From assembly GCF_001955655.1 (NCBI RefSeq), contig NZ_MSPW01000005.1, positions 124,001 through 188,000 of the forward strand: a DNA stretch of 64,000 nt. Reading direction: 5' to 3'. Below the pieces are notes generated by a model. It did no database searches and was not told where the DNA came from. It worked only from the letters and a program-made list of their open reading frames with translations. Positions 26,434 through 35,874 of the stretch are shown piece by piece (the first letter of the stretch is position 1; the number at the start of each line of letters is the position of its first letter). A program made the position numbers and the translations under genes. Source of the stretch: Viridibacillus arenosi (GTDB lineage: Bacteria > Bacillota > Bacilli > Bacillales_A > Planococcaceae).

Positions 26434-27456
26434 TTATTGTACAGCTGTTTCTAAAAAGCGAAATGCAATTCCGTTTTTATTTGCTTGAATTGAAGCCTGA
26501 ATACCATTTGGTAAAATGAACATCGGATCTGTGTGACCAAAGTCAGCATTATAAACAATCGGGAAATCATATCCTTCTGTAGCTCTTTGTAGAATAGTGT
26601 GCAATAACCCATTATCGTGATTATCTCCAAAACCTACCGATGGGTGGAATCGTCCAATGACTAACGCAGAAATTTTATCAAATACTTGCATATGTCGGAG
26701 TTGCGTAAAATAGCGATCTATTGATTCTGGACATTCACCTTCATCATCTTCTAAACAGAGAATTGCTCCATCCACATTTGGAAAGTACTCCGTTCCTGCT
26801 AAAAGCAACATAACCCCAACGTTTCCTGCGATAATCTTGCCTCTTGCTTCCCCTTGTTTGAAAACTTGCATACCAGAGTTAAACTCTTTAACACGCTCCC
26901 TCGTATCTTCTTTGTCCCAAGATAATGATTCCAATACTCGGTATGATGAACTGTTAATCTCAACAGTATCTACTTCAACCAATGTTTTTTGAAAATAATT
27001 ATATGTATAATCCATTAACCCATTTAATTCACCGAACTGAGGTAAAATCGCTGGTCCCAAATATGTAACAAGTGATGTTTTTTCATATATAGCGATATTC
27101 AAAGCTGTAATATCACTATAGCCCATCAATATTTTGGGATTTTTTTTAATTAGTTCATAATCGATTTTATCTAGTAATTGATGTGAACAGGTTCCACCAA
27201 TTGTCGTAATAATCGCATCAATTTTTGGATCACTAAACATCGCATGTAAATCAACCAATCTTTCATCTACTGTGCCAGCCATATAGTGGTCGCTCTTTGT
27301 CGCATGCTCACCAATAGCTACTTTATAGCCCATTTTCTTAATCGCTTCAATTCCTCTCTGCAAACGACCGGGACAATCAGCTGCTATGCCTGACGATGGC
27401 GCAATAATTCCGATTGTACTACCTACCTTTAACCTTTTCGGCTTAATATTATCTAT
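26434..27456 (-). CDS. S66 family LD-carboxypeptidase/MccF-like peptidase with missing start codon
   Basis: A serine peptidase of family S66 (LD-carboxypeptidase A / MccF), which trims murein peptides or cleaves toxic peptide-nucleotides. Catalytic landmarks: nucleophile Ser in GYSDIT, Glu in the EDDEGE segment, His in GHTDPMF. The first start codon in frame is a TTG at 27363, but homology continues upstream without a stop: KRLKVGSTIGIIAPSSGI, the standard S66 N-terminus. A strong GGGGGG ribosome site lies 7 bases before an in-frame ATA at 27456, with GTC and ATT before it, and no ATG/GTG/TTG. I give the ATA as provisional start (340 codons). Either initiation is non-canonical or the start has mutated. 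Confidence 0.75.
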   Translation of the reverse strand: MDNIKPKRLKVGSTIGIIAPSSGIAADCPGRLQRGIEAIKKMGYKVAIGEHATKSDHYMAGTVDERLVDLHAMFSDPKIDAIITTIGGTCSHQLLDKIDYELIKKNPKILMGYSDITALNIAIYEKTSLVTYLGPAILPQFGELNGLMDYTYNYFQKTLVEVDTVEINSSSYRVLESLSWDKEDTRERVKEFNSGMQVFKQGEARGKIIAGNVGVMLLLAGTEYFPNVDGAILCLEDDEGECPESIDRYFTQLRHMQVFDKISALVIGRFHPSVGFGDNHDNGLLHTILQRATEGYDFPIVYNADFGHTDPMFILPNGIQASIQANKNGIAFRFLETAVQ

Positions 27457-27560
27457 GACAATTCCCCCCTACAAAAATACTTTTACATATTCTATCACTA
27501 AATTCAGAATAGTCTACTTCAAAATAAAAAAAACCACTAGAGCAGCTTTTTTTGAAAGTA

Positions 27561-28250
27561 TCATTTTGTTCCAATAGAAATTTTTCCATTTTCGTTCACT
27601 TCAACAAATCGGCCGTCTTTCAACTGAATCAACAATGGATAACTAACTGCTTCTTTCGTCGAAAAATACCATATTCTCTTAGTAGGCGCTAATAAAAAAA
27701 ATGCCCCATCTTCCCTTTCGCCTAAAAAATTTAGAGCATTCGATTCTAATGGCTCCTCATCTGTTAGGGTAATACCAATTTTTTGTAATTCATTACCAAC
27801 CTTCAAAACATCATCTGTTGTAACATTTATTTCACTAATATTTAATAGATTCCTTGCTGAAAAAGGTTCAGTTAGTTTGGTTTGTGGAGAAGTGCCATAA
27901 CGTGAAATCAGCTCAACAATATTACCAGAAGGATCTTCGAAGTAGCATGAGAATGCTTTAGCTGATTCAAAATGTACTTCATCATTACCTTCTTCATCAT
28001 TATTTAAAGATACTAATTGCATAATCCATTTTTTGGCTTCTCGAAATAAATTACTAGGTATATTGAGTGCAAAGTGATAAAACGGCATACCTTTCCCTTC
28101 ATATTCTTTAAGTTCTAAAATACTTGTACCAACAGCTATTTCAAAACTATTAATACTTTCGGTTAAAAGTCCAAAGCCTAATTTCTCCACATAAAAATTC
28201 TTCGTTTCTTCTAAATTTGAACTATACAAACTCACTTTTTGGATAATCAT
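27561..28250 (-). CDS. VOC family protein (two-domain glyoxalase/dioxygenase-like)
   Basis: A 229-residue protein with two vicinal-oxygen-chelate modules. The first starts QKVSLYSSNLEETKNFYVEK and has FEDPSGNIVELI near residue 120; the second starts ISEINVTTDDVLKVGNELQK. The family includes ring-cleaving dioxygenases, glyoxalases and resistance proteins, and the metal-ligand pattern is not clear enough to choose. The ATG at 28250 has GGAGGG 6 bases upstream; the ATG at 28280 has nothing. Single gene. Confidence 0.82.
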   Translation of the reverse strand: MIIQKVSLYSSNLEETKNFYVEKLGFGLLTESINSFEIAVGTSILELKEYEGKGMPFYHFALNIPSNLFREAKKWIMQLVSLNNDEEGNDEVHFESAKAFSCYFEDPSGNIVELISRYGTSPQTKLTEPFSARNLLNISEINVTTDDVLKVGNELQKIGITLTDEEPLESNALNFLGEREDGAFFLLAPTKRIWYFSTKEAVSYPLLIQLKDGRFVEVNENGKISIGTK

Positions 28251-28346
28251 CACATGCCCTCCAATCGATACTTCCATCATATGTTAATAGCATTAGTGTT
28301 TTATACCATCAATTGGATGAAATCTCTTTCCTACTATTGAATGAGA

Positions 28347-28391
28347 AAAGGACTGCTAAAATGTCATATAATCATCCTAGCAGTCCCTTTA
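28347..28391 (-). terminator. Intrinsic terminator of the DUF7662-type gene
   Basis: A stem GGACTGCTA / TAGCAGTCC, extended by AAA/TTT pairs, with a TTTT tail on the minus strand, 12 bases after the stop codon. Confidence 0.8.
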
Positions 28392-28403
28392 GATAATCGG
28401 TTT

Positions 28404-29291
28404 TTAAAGCTTCACTACCCACTTTTCATCATCCAACGCTTGTGGCAATAGGACGAGGGAAATACCCGATAACTGTTGGGCGTATTTCTGCTGAACAATT
28501 TTAAAGGTAAGTACTTCTGTCACAAAAAAGTATTTCGCATATGCTTGCTTACTGTTCAGTGTTCTAAAATCGTGCAACATCCCACCCTTTTGGTGTGGAC
28601 CAAAATCATTAGGTAAAGCGGGTATAACTGTTCTTAAAGTTGCTAAAATCCGATTACCTTCTGTAGTTGTTTCATCATATGTAAAGGTACTTGAATCTTG
28701 TTGAGTTTTATCTGCTGAAAAAGATGGTATATCATATTTCCCTATTAGAAACTCTATTACTAACTGAGAGGCTAGTAAATTCATGTCTTGCTCAATATTA
28801 CCTAACATTCTTTTCCACGATCGAACGACATCAAACTGCTCTTGTAACTCTTCGGCTGCAAAGCGACGATGTGAATTGTGTACAAAGAAGGTCTGAATCA
28901 AATCCATTTTAGCAGTCATCCTTTGAAAAAAATCAAATTCTTCCTGCTCTACATTTAAGGCTCTTTCTTTATTTGTACTCATTTCTTCCTTTACTACTTT
29001 ATTCTTTTTCTTTGTTAAGATTTCACGAGATACTTTCACGAACTCAACAGATTTTCCAAATTGAACCTCATCTACTCGAAACCCTGCCTCTAGCCATGCA
29101 GCAGCTTGCACATATGTACCACTTCTAGTATTTCCCCACCAAGCATGATAAGTATAGGCTGAACGAGGTAATGTCACCGTCAATATCTGTTCAATCTCCT
29201 CAAAAGTTAGTACAACACGACGTTCTTCCTGCCTTTTTAAATAATTGAATAAAGGTAAGTATTTTCCCTGTACTAGTGTTGTTTCCATCAT
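28404..29291 (-). CDS. DUF7662-like N-terminal domain fused to an unknown C-terminal domain
   Basis: A 295-residue protein. Residues 9-90 match the small DUF7662-type module as I recall it: KYLPLFNYLKRQ, VVLTFEEIEQIL, LPRSAYTYHAWWGNT, AAAWLEAGFRVDEV. A basic linker follows (about 88-110). The C-terminal 180 residues are helical and unrecognised, with FFVHNSHRRFAAEELQEQF near 135 and HQKGGMLHDFRTL near 235. No catalytic motif is evident. Monocistronic with its own terminator. It may be a nucleic-acid-associated protein, but this is a guess from the basic character and the domain's usual companions. Confidence 0.65.
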   Translation of the reverse strand: MMETTLVQGKYLPLFNYLKRQEERRVVLTFEEIEQILTVTLPRSAYTYHAWWGNTRSGTYVQAAAWLEAGFRVDEVQFGKSVEFVKVSREILTKKKNKVVKEEMSTNKERALNVEQEEFDFFQRMTAKMDLIQTFFVHNSHRRFAAEELQEQFDVVRSWKRMLGNIEQDMNLLASQLVIEFLIGKYDIPSFSADKTQQDSSTFTYDETTTEGNRILATLRTVIPALPNDFGPHQKGGMLHDFRTLNSKQAYAKYFFVTEVLTFKIVQQKYAQQLSGISLVLLPQALDDEKWVVKL

Positions 29292-29396
29292 CCATTACTC
29301 CCCACTCGGATAAAATTAAACAATATATTAGTACATTTTATCATATATTATACAGAAATTTCTAAAAATTCAATATATATTATATTTTATATAAAA

Positions 29397-29437
29397 CGAA
29401 AAACGTGTTATAAATCCTTCAAAGGATTTATAACACA
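29397..29437 (-). terminator. Intrinsic terminator of the GTPase gene
   Basis: A 14-base perfect stem, GTGTTATAAATCCT / AGGATTTATAACAC, followed by GTTTTTCGTTTT on the minus strand. Confidence 0.85.
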
Positions 29438-29447
29438 AAATATAATA

Positions 29448-30452
29448 TTACTTTTTCTTTTGGTCTTTTAAAAACGTTTCATATAACGGTTTAAGTGTTT
29501 TTGAATTGACGTCGATGTCATTTTCGTACGCATACTTCACTGCATAGCCTAGTGCGATTGTCATTCCGCCTGCAACACTCGCACCAGCTACAGTACCTGC
29601 TCCTGGTACAAATTTTACTATTTGGCGGAAAATTGTTTTCCCAACATTACCAACAATCGTTGCGATAATCATTTCCTTAGCTTTATCTTTAGAGATAGGC
29701 TTTCCGTATAGGGTAGATAACTTCAGCATCATACCTACTTGTAAAGTCGTTAATGGTACGAAATCAGCACCTGGAATCGGCACTGCTCCAATCGCAGCTG
29801 CTGATGCACCTGCTCCTAAAATCCACTTTTTAGCAGTAGCAGACTTATCAGCCATGTGAGCTGCCATTAAAATGTCTTTTTTTTTGACCTCTAAAAGCTT
29901 TAGCACCTTTTCTTGTAACATGGACATATTTTCACCTGTGCGAGAAGAAATCGGTGTCACCGCATACTCATAATTTGTATGGTCCTGTACATATTTCACA
30001 AGGCTTGGTATATCATCAGCAGCATCAATTTTGTTAAGTACTAGAATAATGTCTTTATTGACCGCACTTATTTTCTTTAGTGAAGCAAGCTCAGTCTCTG
30101 AAAGAACAGTACCCGCTGCATTAAGGAAAAATAACACGACATCTGCCTCGTGGAAAAAACTCATCGTTAAATCCGAGTTTTCACTTTTAATATCGTCAAG
30201 CCCTGGAGTATCGACGAATACAATTTTATCTTTGTATATATACTTTTTAATTTGTTGTGTTTCACCAGGATTTGCTCCTACTGGTGCCACATCGTCACCC
30301 ATTAATTTGTTTACTGTTGAGGATTTCCCAGCGTTTACATCACCTATCATGGCTATCAAAATTTCACGATCCAGCTGGGCATTAATTTCTTCTGACTTTT
30401 CTTCAAAAATACGATCAAATTCTGCATCTGTAAAAGGTTGACTTGAGTTCAT
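29448..30452 (-). CDS. Era/dynamin-like GTPase with C-terminal DUF697 domain
   Basis: A 334-residue GTPase. G1 is GDVNAGKSS near residues 37-45, G3 DTPGLDD near 79-85, G4 NKID near 140, and SSRTGEN supplies G5. After residue 195 a hydrophobic DUF697-type region follows (GAGASAAAIGAVPIPGAD, GKTIFRQIVKFVPGAG), expected to associate with membranes. This domain pair occurs in YcjF-like and toxin-delivery or stress proteins without a settled role. AGGAGG precedes the ATG. Monocistronic. Confidence 0.85.
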   Translation of the reverse strand: MNSSQPFTDAEFDRIFEEKSEEINAQLDREILIAMIGDVNAGKSSTVNKLMGDDVAPVGANPGETQQIKKYIYKDKIVFVDTPGLDDIKSENSDLTMSFFHEADVVLFFLNAAGTVLSETELASLKKISAVNKDIILVLNKIDAADDIPSLVKYVQDHTNYEYAVTPISSRTGENMSMLQEKVLKLLEVKKKDILMAAHMADKSATAKKWILGAGASAAAIGAVPIPGADFVPLTTLQVGMMLKLSTLYGKPISKDKAKEMIIATIVGNVGKTIFRQIVKFVPGAGTVAGASVAGGMTIALGYAVKYAYENDIDVNSKTLKPLYETFLKDQKKK

Positions 30453-30734
30453 CTGTTAAAACCTCCTGAAGGTTGGACAATACTTCTCATATTTTAAAGC
30501 TATAACAGACCTACAAAGAATGCAAACTTTTTACTTTTTTGTACTTTTAGATAACCGCCTTTATCTGCAAATCGCTTACATTTAGTCTGACCATTCTAAT
30601 AACGAAAGTAAATTTGTAGACTAGTGGCTCCTAAATTAAATTAGTATTTTAAATTTAGATACATAACATCCACTTTTCTCTACAAAAAGTGCACTATTTT
30701 TCCTACTGCAACATCAGATGAATTATGAAAAACT

Positions 30735-30773
30735 AAAAAGCCCAAGCTCGGTACAATACCAGGCTTGGGTCTT
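30735..30773 (-). terminator. Intrinsic terminator of the second SEC-C gene
   Basis: An AGCCCAAGC / GCTTGGGTCTT stem with inner GGTA/TACC pairing and a TTTTTAGTTTTT tail on the minus strand. The remaining 280 bases up to the GTPase gene (30453-30734) contain its promoter region and nothing else I can identify. Confidence 0.8.
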
Positions 30774-30778
30774 CAAAA

Positions 30779-31771
30779 TCAGTTGTTTTTTTCAGTATAA
30801 TAAGTAGTTAGCTCATTATAATATTTGTTTAATGAAGATGGGGAAACCTCAAATTTTTCAGAGATTTCTTTCACTGTCATTCCAAGTGGTTCAAATAATT
30901 TTTGTTCTTCACCAAAACGAATGGCACCTGCCGCAATTGCAACAGCCTTACGCGCTTTCGGTTGGCGCTCTACAACATAATCTTCTACAATTTCAAGAAC
31001 TGGTCTTGGGTCTTGTCCTTTGCCTTCTAAAAACTCTAGCACACGTAAAAATACGTCCGCTTCAAAATCCGTAAATTCTCCGCCTTCAAAGCCAGCTTCA
31101 CCTAGCTCTCTCCAGAAGTCCAGGCTATTTTCTTTCCAATAAGCTTCTTCGTCTAAAGTCGATTGTGCTTTAAAAGTATCTGCTAAATTTCCGAATACAG
31201 ATTGATGATCTTTCGGGAAGAAAATCATACTAGATACCGCTAAATAATGCGATTCTTTATTTGAGCCGTCTGGTAAGATAAAGCAAAATACATGCACACC
31301 TACAGGAACAGGCTTGTCACTTTCCCGACGCAAATGTACAACTTCATCTGTTAAAATATTTCGTACCACCATATAATTCTCTTCAATTGCTGTTACTTCA
31401 GCAACCATCATTGTTGGATGCTCCCAAGTGTTTAATACAGTTAAAGTCGATGGGCGTACTATTTCTTTTTTCATTTTTTGCAAATATCCTTGCCAAATAT
31501 CCGTTCTATCATGGAAGAAATATGCATCTAATGCAATGGCTTCAATCATATCTTCTAATAAATATTTGCCGACTGCATCATGCCATTTCTTCGCTACTTC
31601 AGCAAACTCAGGAATGTCGCTACGTAACGGATACTTATCATAAAATGTTTGCAATACTCGTTCTAATTCTTCTGCGTATACGGATTCTACTGTGACTGCT
31701 TCTTTCTTCTCACAGCATTTTTTGTATTTCTTACCACTACCACATGGACACGGTTCATTACGTCCGGGCAT
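30779..31771 (-). CDS. SEC-C metal-binding domain protein, paralogue of the gene at 2005
   Basis: A 330-residue protein starting with a SEC-C zinc motif ([15 protein letters not shown]) at residues 6-20, an unassigned middle, and a C-terminal HTH-like segment (VKEISEKFEVSPSSLNKYYN). Domain order and spacing match the protein at 2005-3042, so they are paralogues, although the middle regions have diverged. The ATG at 31771 has AAAGGA 9 bases upstream and gives an N-terminus aligned with the paralogue; the ATG at 31822 does not. Function unknown. Confidence 0.82.
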   Translation of the reverse strand: MPGRNEPCPCGSGKKYKKCCEKKEAVTVESVYAEELERVLQTFYDKYPLRSDIPEFAEVAKKWHDAVGKYLLEDMIEAIALDAYFFHDRTDIWQGYLQKMKKEIVRPSTLTVLNTWEHPTMMVAEVTAIEENYMVVRNILTDEVVHLRRESDKPVPVGVHVFCFILPDGSNKESHYLAVSSMIFFPKDHQSVFGNLADTFKAQSTLDEEAYWKENSLDFWRELGEAGFEGGEFTDFEADVFLRVLEFLEGKGQDPRPVLEIVEDYVVERQPKARKAVAIAAGAIRFGEEQKLFEPLGMTVKEISEKFEVSPSSLNKYYNELTTYYTEKNN

Positions 31772-31903
31772 TCTAACACGTCCTTTATCATTTAAGTGCT
31801 TTTTTAGCATACCATCTTTCATGAAATTGCAAAAGGTTACACTATAATTAGCATTTTCATTACGTCGACTGAAAATCCTGTCGATTTATGGTATGGTTCT
31901 TAT

Positions 31904-32377
31904 ATGAAAAAATTAATTCCTTTACTCATATTAATGTTAGTCATTTTCATCTCATCTAGTCAGAGCTATGAGCAGCAAACTATCGTACCAACATTACGTG
32001 AGTGGTTTCCAAATGAACCATTAAGACCTCTATTATCCCTATTGGAAATTCCCTATTGGGGCATAATTGTATCAGTAGATGAGCGCGGCTATTATTACTT
32101 TTTAGAATTCTTAATCCGAAAAGCTGCACACTTTGGCATGTTCGGATTGATAGCGATAACAATATTTATTGCTTTACCTAAACATAAATTCCGCCTATTC
32201 ACCGCAGCCCTTCTGACATTTTCATTAGCGGCACTTGATGAACTTCATCAATATTTTACAACCGGTCGAACAGCTACTTTTCAAGATGTAATGTTAGATA
32301 CAGCTGGTGCTGTCACATTTCTCATCCTTTTAAAATGCATACTAGTATTAACACGAAGAAAATCCGTAGAAGCTTAA
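31904..32377 (+). CDS. VanZ family membrane protein
   Basis: A 157-residue protein with about four membrane helices. VanZ-domain signatures are RKAAHFGMFGLIAI and LDELHQYFTTGRTATFQD, the acidic/His block before the last helix. VanZ was named for low-level teicoplanin resistance, but most members, including this isolated gene, have no known role. The ribosome site is weak, and its promoter lies in the short region divergent from the SEC-C gene. The terminator overlaps the stop codon. Confidence 0.88.
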   Translation: MKKLIPLLILMLVIFISSSQSYEQQTIVPTLREWFPNEPLRPLLSLLEIPYWGIIVSVDERGYYYFLEFLIRKAAHFGMFGLIAITIFIALPKHKFRLFTAALLTFSLAALDELHQYFTTGRTATFQDVMLDTAGAVTFLILLKCILVLTRRKSVEA

Positions 32378-32395
32378 TGCCTCTACGGATTTTCA
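32357..32395. terminator. Bidirectional terminator overlapping the vanZ-like stop codon
   Basis: An AAAATCCGTAGA / TCTACGGATTTT stem with a 9-base loop that contains the end of the coding sequence; it serves the convergent VanZ and CoA-disulfide reductase genes. Confidence 0.8.
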
Positions 32396-32432
32396 CTTTA
32401 TATAGAAGCTGAACTAAAACCAACTGTTTATC

Positions 32433-33764
32433 TCATGACTTTCTTTTTGCTATCTGTTGAATCGGATCCCAAACTCCGTTATAAGGCGGTGCATAGGCAA
32501 GATCCAAATCCAATAAGTCATTCAGCGTCATCTCGTGATAAAGTGCTGTAGCAAATACATCAATACGTTTATCTACACCATTTCCACCTATAATCTGTGC
32601 TCCGTACAATTTCTGCGTCGTTTTTTCATAGATAAATTTCAATTGCATTTCCTGGTTTCCAGGATAGTAACCAGCAATATCTTTCGCTTTTTGCTTATGT
32701 GTTTCGTAATCGAATCCCAGCGTCTCTGCCTCTTTTTCAGATAATCCTGTTCGACCTAAAGTTAGATGAAAGAACTTCACAACAGAGGTCCCTACGATGC
32801 CCTTGAACGTATTTGCACCACCAGCCATATTCATGCCTGCAATACGTCCTTGCTTATTTGCTGTAGTGCCAAGTGGGATATAATCATCCTTTTGCTTAAT
32901 TCGATGAAAATGACTTGCACAATCACCAGCGGCATAAACGTTTTCTAGACTTGTCTCCATATACGGATTTACCAGAATCGCACCCTTAGGTGTCATATGC
33001 ATACCGGTTCCATCAAGAAAGTTTGTATTAGGTTGTACACCAATTGCTGCTAGTACAAAATCAGTCTCATACTCTCCCCTGTCCGTCACAACTGTTTGCA
33101 CATGACCTTCACCATTAAAGCCTTTCACTTCTTCATTGAAAATTAATTCAACCCCATTTTGTCTTGCCTCTTCATGAATGAGCTCTGCCATATCTTGATC
33201 AAATATATTAGCTAACTGATTACCAAGTTGAATAATACGTACCTTTTTGCCAAGTTCCGCTAAACTTTCAGCCATTTCTAAGCCTATGTAACCACCTCCA
33301 ATGATAGTTACCTGTTTAACAGAATCATTCAAATCATTTAAAATCGCCTTTGTATCAGGAATAGTTTTTAACGTATGAATCCCAGCTAAGTCAGAACCCT
33401 CAAAGTCAGGGAAGATAGGGTTAGCACCAGTAGCAATAAGTAAACGGTCATATGGAATATGGAAGGTTTCATCCTTCTCAAGCACAACACCAGATACCGT
33501 TTTCGCCTCTGAATTGATATTTGTTACATTATGTCCTGTTCTAGCATCAATACCATATTTCGTTCGAAAAGTTTCTACACTCCGTGCGATCACATTGTCT
33601 GTCGATGGGATTCGTCCATCAATAACATAGGGCAAACCACATTGTCCATAAGAGTAAATATGCCCCTTATCCAATGTCGTTACTTCCGCTTGTTTATCGC
33701 GACGTACAATTTCCATAGCTGCGCTCATACCTGCAGCATCCCCGCCAATAATTACATATTTCAT
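32433..33764 (-). CDS. cdr: CoA-disulfide reductase / FAD-dependent pyridine nucleotide-disulfide oxidoreductase
   Basis: A 443-residue flavoprotein of the single-cysteine reductase group. FAD loop VIIGGDAAGMSAA is at residues 4-16, the redox Cys42 lies in SYGQCGLPY, the NAD(P) loop is IIGGGYIGLE near 155, and AAGDCAS binds FAD near 275. One redox cysteine instead of a CxxxxC pair indicates CoA-disulfide reductase or NADH oxidase, important where CoA is a major thiol. The ATG at 33764 has GAGGTG 7-8 bases upstream; the ATG at 33770 is too close to it. Single gene. Confidence 0.85.
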   Translation of the reverse strand: MKYVIIGGDAAGMSAAMEIVRRDKQAEVTTLDKGHIYSYGQCGLPYVIDGRIPSTDNVIARSVETFRTKYGIDARTGHNVTNINSEAKTVSGVVLEKDETFHIPYDRLLIATGANPIFPDFEGSDLAGIHTLKTIPDTKAILNDLNDSVKQVTIIGGGYIGLEMAESLAELGKKVRIIQLGNQLANIFDQDMAELIHEEARQNGVELIFNEEVKGFNGEGHVQTVVTDRGEYETDFVLAAIGVQPNTNFLDGTGMHMTPKGAILVNPYMETSLENVYAAGDCASHFHRIKQKDDYIPLGTTANKQGRIAGMNMAGGANTFKGIVGTSVVKFFHLTLGRTGLSEKEAETLGFDYETHKQKAKDIAGYYPGNQEMQLKFIYEKTTQKLYGAQIIGGNGVDKRIDVFATALYHEMTLNDLLDLDLAYAPPYNGVWDPIQQIAKRKS

Positions 33765-33815
33765 AATCATTCACCTCTGCTTCCATTATTCCCATTCTAT
33801 GCGCAATAAAACTAC

Positions 33816-35294
33816 TTATTGCATTTTGACTTCTTTAGTTCTATCTACATACCAGCTGTAAAACTCAGATGCAGCCTCGTTAGGCACATCAAGAAGCTCC
33901 TTATGCAGCACTGGTTTTGCTCGGTTTACCGTTTTAATTGAAGCTAACTTGAAGTACCGTTGCAACTTCGACCGTTCTGTCTTCACTTCAATAACTTGAC
34001 TACGCTTTGTAATAAATAATACGGTAGAAAATCCACCTGTTTTCATTTGAATAAATGACTGATTCAGTAAATATCGGCTATTTTTATAATCTAATATTCG
34101 TGAAGAGTATATAATTAGAAGTAATACTACAGAAACCCACCACAATGAAGGCTTGAAATACCAAATTAATGCCGTTGCAATAAGCCAAATATAGCTTGGA
34201 CGAATCATACGAATCCAAAATGCTTTTTTCGGCAATTCATGCATACTTTCTACTACTTGATAATCTGGAAGTAACTCACTTATCAATGTATATGCCTTTC
34301 TCACTGGTAAAAATGGATAAAGCGTATTCGACTCTACCTCCCCAATTGTAGTGTTTCCAGCACTAATTAGCTTTACCTCAGCTAGTCCGAGAATTCTCTT
34401 CATGAAAGATTGCGAAATCTCAACAGCCTGTATCTTCTCTTTACGTATTGAAAAAATTGATTCATCTAAGACACCTTTTTTAATATAAACCTTCTGATTA
34501 TCCGATGAAATTTCATACTTGCCATACTTAATAAAGGTATGAACCATACCAATTGCAATGGAAATAAGTAGAACGCCAATTAAAATAGCTGCTAAGATTG
34601 CCCAACCCCATTTCAAAGCATTTGTCACTTCATCTCTAAATACATCGAGTTTAACAACATCATCCAGTTTAAAAATCATTGGAATTAAAATTAAAAAACT
34701 AAGTGAAGTAAAAGACGCCTTCACCAAATCTTTTTTTGTCGGTGTAAAATGAATCATTTTTTCATCTTTCTTCTCTGGCTCTAAAACCACAACCTGCTCT
34801 TCAGGCAATCCATCCGATGATTGTCCAATAATTTTCTTCTGTTCACGAGTTTCTGTAACTGCGCTCTCTATACTTTCTGCTTCTATTCTAGAAATTACGT
34901 CAAATGTAATGGAGCTTTCATCACCAACAGTTGCTGTTTCTAGAGTTAATGACGTCACTTTAAAAATTTTATGAAAAACAGTCGTTTGGCGTTGGACATT
35001 CTGCACTTTTAAAAATGGAATAGTCCGCTCACTTTTCGAAAAAATTCCCGACTTAATATAGAAAGCATCATTCTTTATCACATATCTATATGTTATCCAT
35101 TTACCAATACTTAAAAAAAGCATGATTACAACATAGGTCAAGAATATCCATTTCGCTGTTTGAATCCACCATTTTTCAGAACCCATATTTAATAAAAAAA
35201 GAAATATAAAAAAGATTATATTACTTTTAATTAGTTTATACAGATCGAATATTAGTACAAGCGAATGTAATCTTTTCAATGGTTGCGTCATCAT
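33816..35294 (-). CDS. ydbT: PH-domain membrane protein (YdbT-like)
   Basis: A 492-residue membrane protein with three bacterial PH (bPH2/DUF304) units, each following a pair of membrane helices; unit starts are visible as KNDAFYIKSGIFSKSERTIP, KVYIKKGVLDESIFSIRKEK and FIQMKTGGFSTVLFITKRSQ. Orthologous pairs YdbS/YdbT in Bacillus affect resistance to certain membrane-active bacteriocins; mechanism unknown. Its start overlaps the ydbS stop as ATGA. No terminator is evident before the CoA-disulfide reductase gene. Confidence 0.88.
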   Translation of the reverse strand: MMTQPLKRLHSLVLIFDLYKLIKSNIIFFIFLFLLNMGSEKWWIQTAKWIFLTYVVIMLFLSIGKWITYRYVIKNDAFYIKSGIFSKSERTIPFLKVQNVQRQTTVFHKIFKVTSLTLETATVGDESSITFDVISRIEAESIESAVTETREQKKIIGQSSDGLPEEQVVVLEPEKKDEKMIHFTPTKKDLVKASFTSLSFLILIPMIFKLDDVVKLDVFRDEVTNALKWGWAILAAILIGVLLISIAIGMVHTFIKYGKYEISSDNQKVYIKKGVLDESIFSIRKEKIQAVEISQSFMKRILGLAEVKLISAGNTTIGEVESNTLYPFLPVRKAYTLISELLPDYQVVESMHELPKKAFWIRMIRPSYIWLIATALIWYFKPSLWWVSVVLLLIIYSSRILDYKNSRYLLNQSFIQMKTGGFSTVLFITKRSQVIEVKTERSKLQRYFKLASIKTVNRAKPVLHKELLDVPNEAASEFYSWYVDRTKEVKMQ

Positions 35295-35785
35295 TCCACT
35301 TCCTTAATTTTTGCATAATGCGCAATTTGATCACGCAATTCAAATGCCTCTTTCTCAGAAATGGCAGGGATTACATGTTCTGTTCCCATAGTACCAATCT
35401 GAATTGAAAACAAATCGTATTTGCGCATTAATGGCCCTTGAATTAACTCTACAGACTGTACCTTTGTCATTGGAACTAATTCATTAACTTCTTTAAAAGC
35501 CCCGTACTTTAATTGAATAAATTCCTCATTTACATCATAACGCCAATACTTTTGCATAAAAGTTGGTTTAAACAAGATTTCCCAAATTGCAGTAAAGACA
35601 GTTAATACTATCAAACCTAAGACAATCCAACCAATCCATTCTTTCCACTCAAAGTGAATATGTAAATAGTAGAGGACTCCAAGTACAGCAATAATTCCTG
35701 CATTTGTTAATGTTTCAGTCATACGCCAAACCTTTACAGCTTCTCTAGAAATACATCGCTGTGGCGCTTCAATCTTTAAATACAT
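35291..35785 (-). CDS. ydbS: PH-domain membrane protein (YdbS-like)
   Basis: A 164-residue protein with two membrane helices (AGIIAVLGVLYYLHIHF and IGWIVLGLIVLTVFTAIWEI) followed by one bPH2 domain (EEFIQLKYGAFKEVNELVPM, then TKVQSVELIQGP). It is the short partner of the YdbS/YdbT pair and probably forms a membrane complex with it. AAGGAGTGG lies upstream of the ATG. First gene of the two-gene operon. Confidence 0.88.
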   Translation of the reverse strand: MYLKIEAPQRCISREAVKVWRMTETLTNAGIIAVLGVLYYLHIHFEWKEWIGWIVLGLIVLTVFTAIWEILFKPTFMQKYWRYDVNEEFIQLKYGAFKEVNELVPMTKVQSVELIQGPLMRKYDLFSIQIGTMGTEHVIPAISEKEAFELRDQIAHYAKIKEVE

Positions 35786-35841
35786 CCAACCACTCCTTCT
35801 TTACTATTACGTCTTATATAAGGAAAAAGTTTCTAAATAAA

Positions 35842-35873
35842 ATATCCCCCGCTAAAAAACAGCGGAGGACGAT
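35842..35873 (-). terminator. Intrinsic terminator of the rlmA-like gene
   Basis: On the minus strand, TCCTCCGCT pairs with AGCGGGGGA around a T-rich loop, followed by TATTTTATTT, directly after the stop codon of the methyltransferase. Confidence 0.75.
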
Positions 35874-35874
35874 T

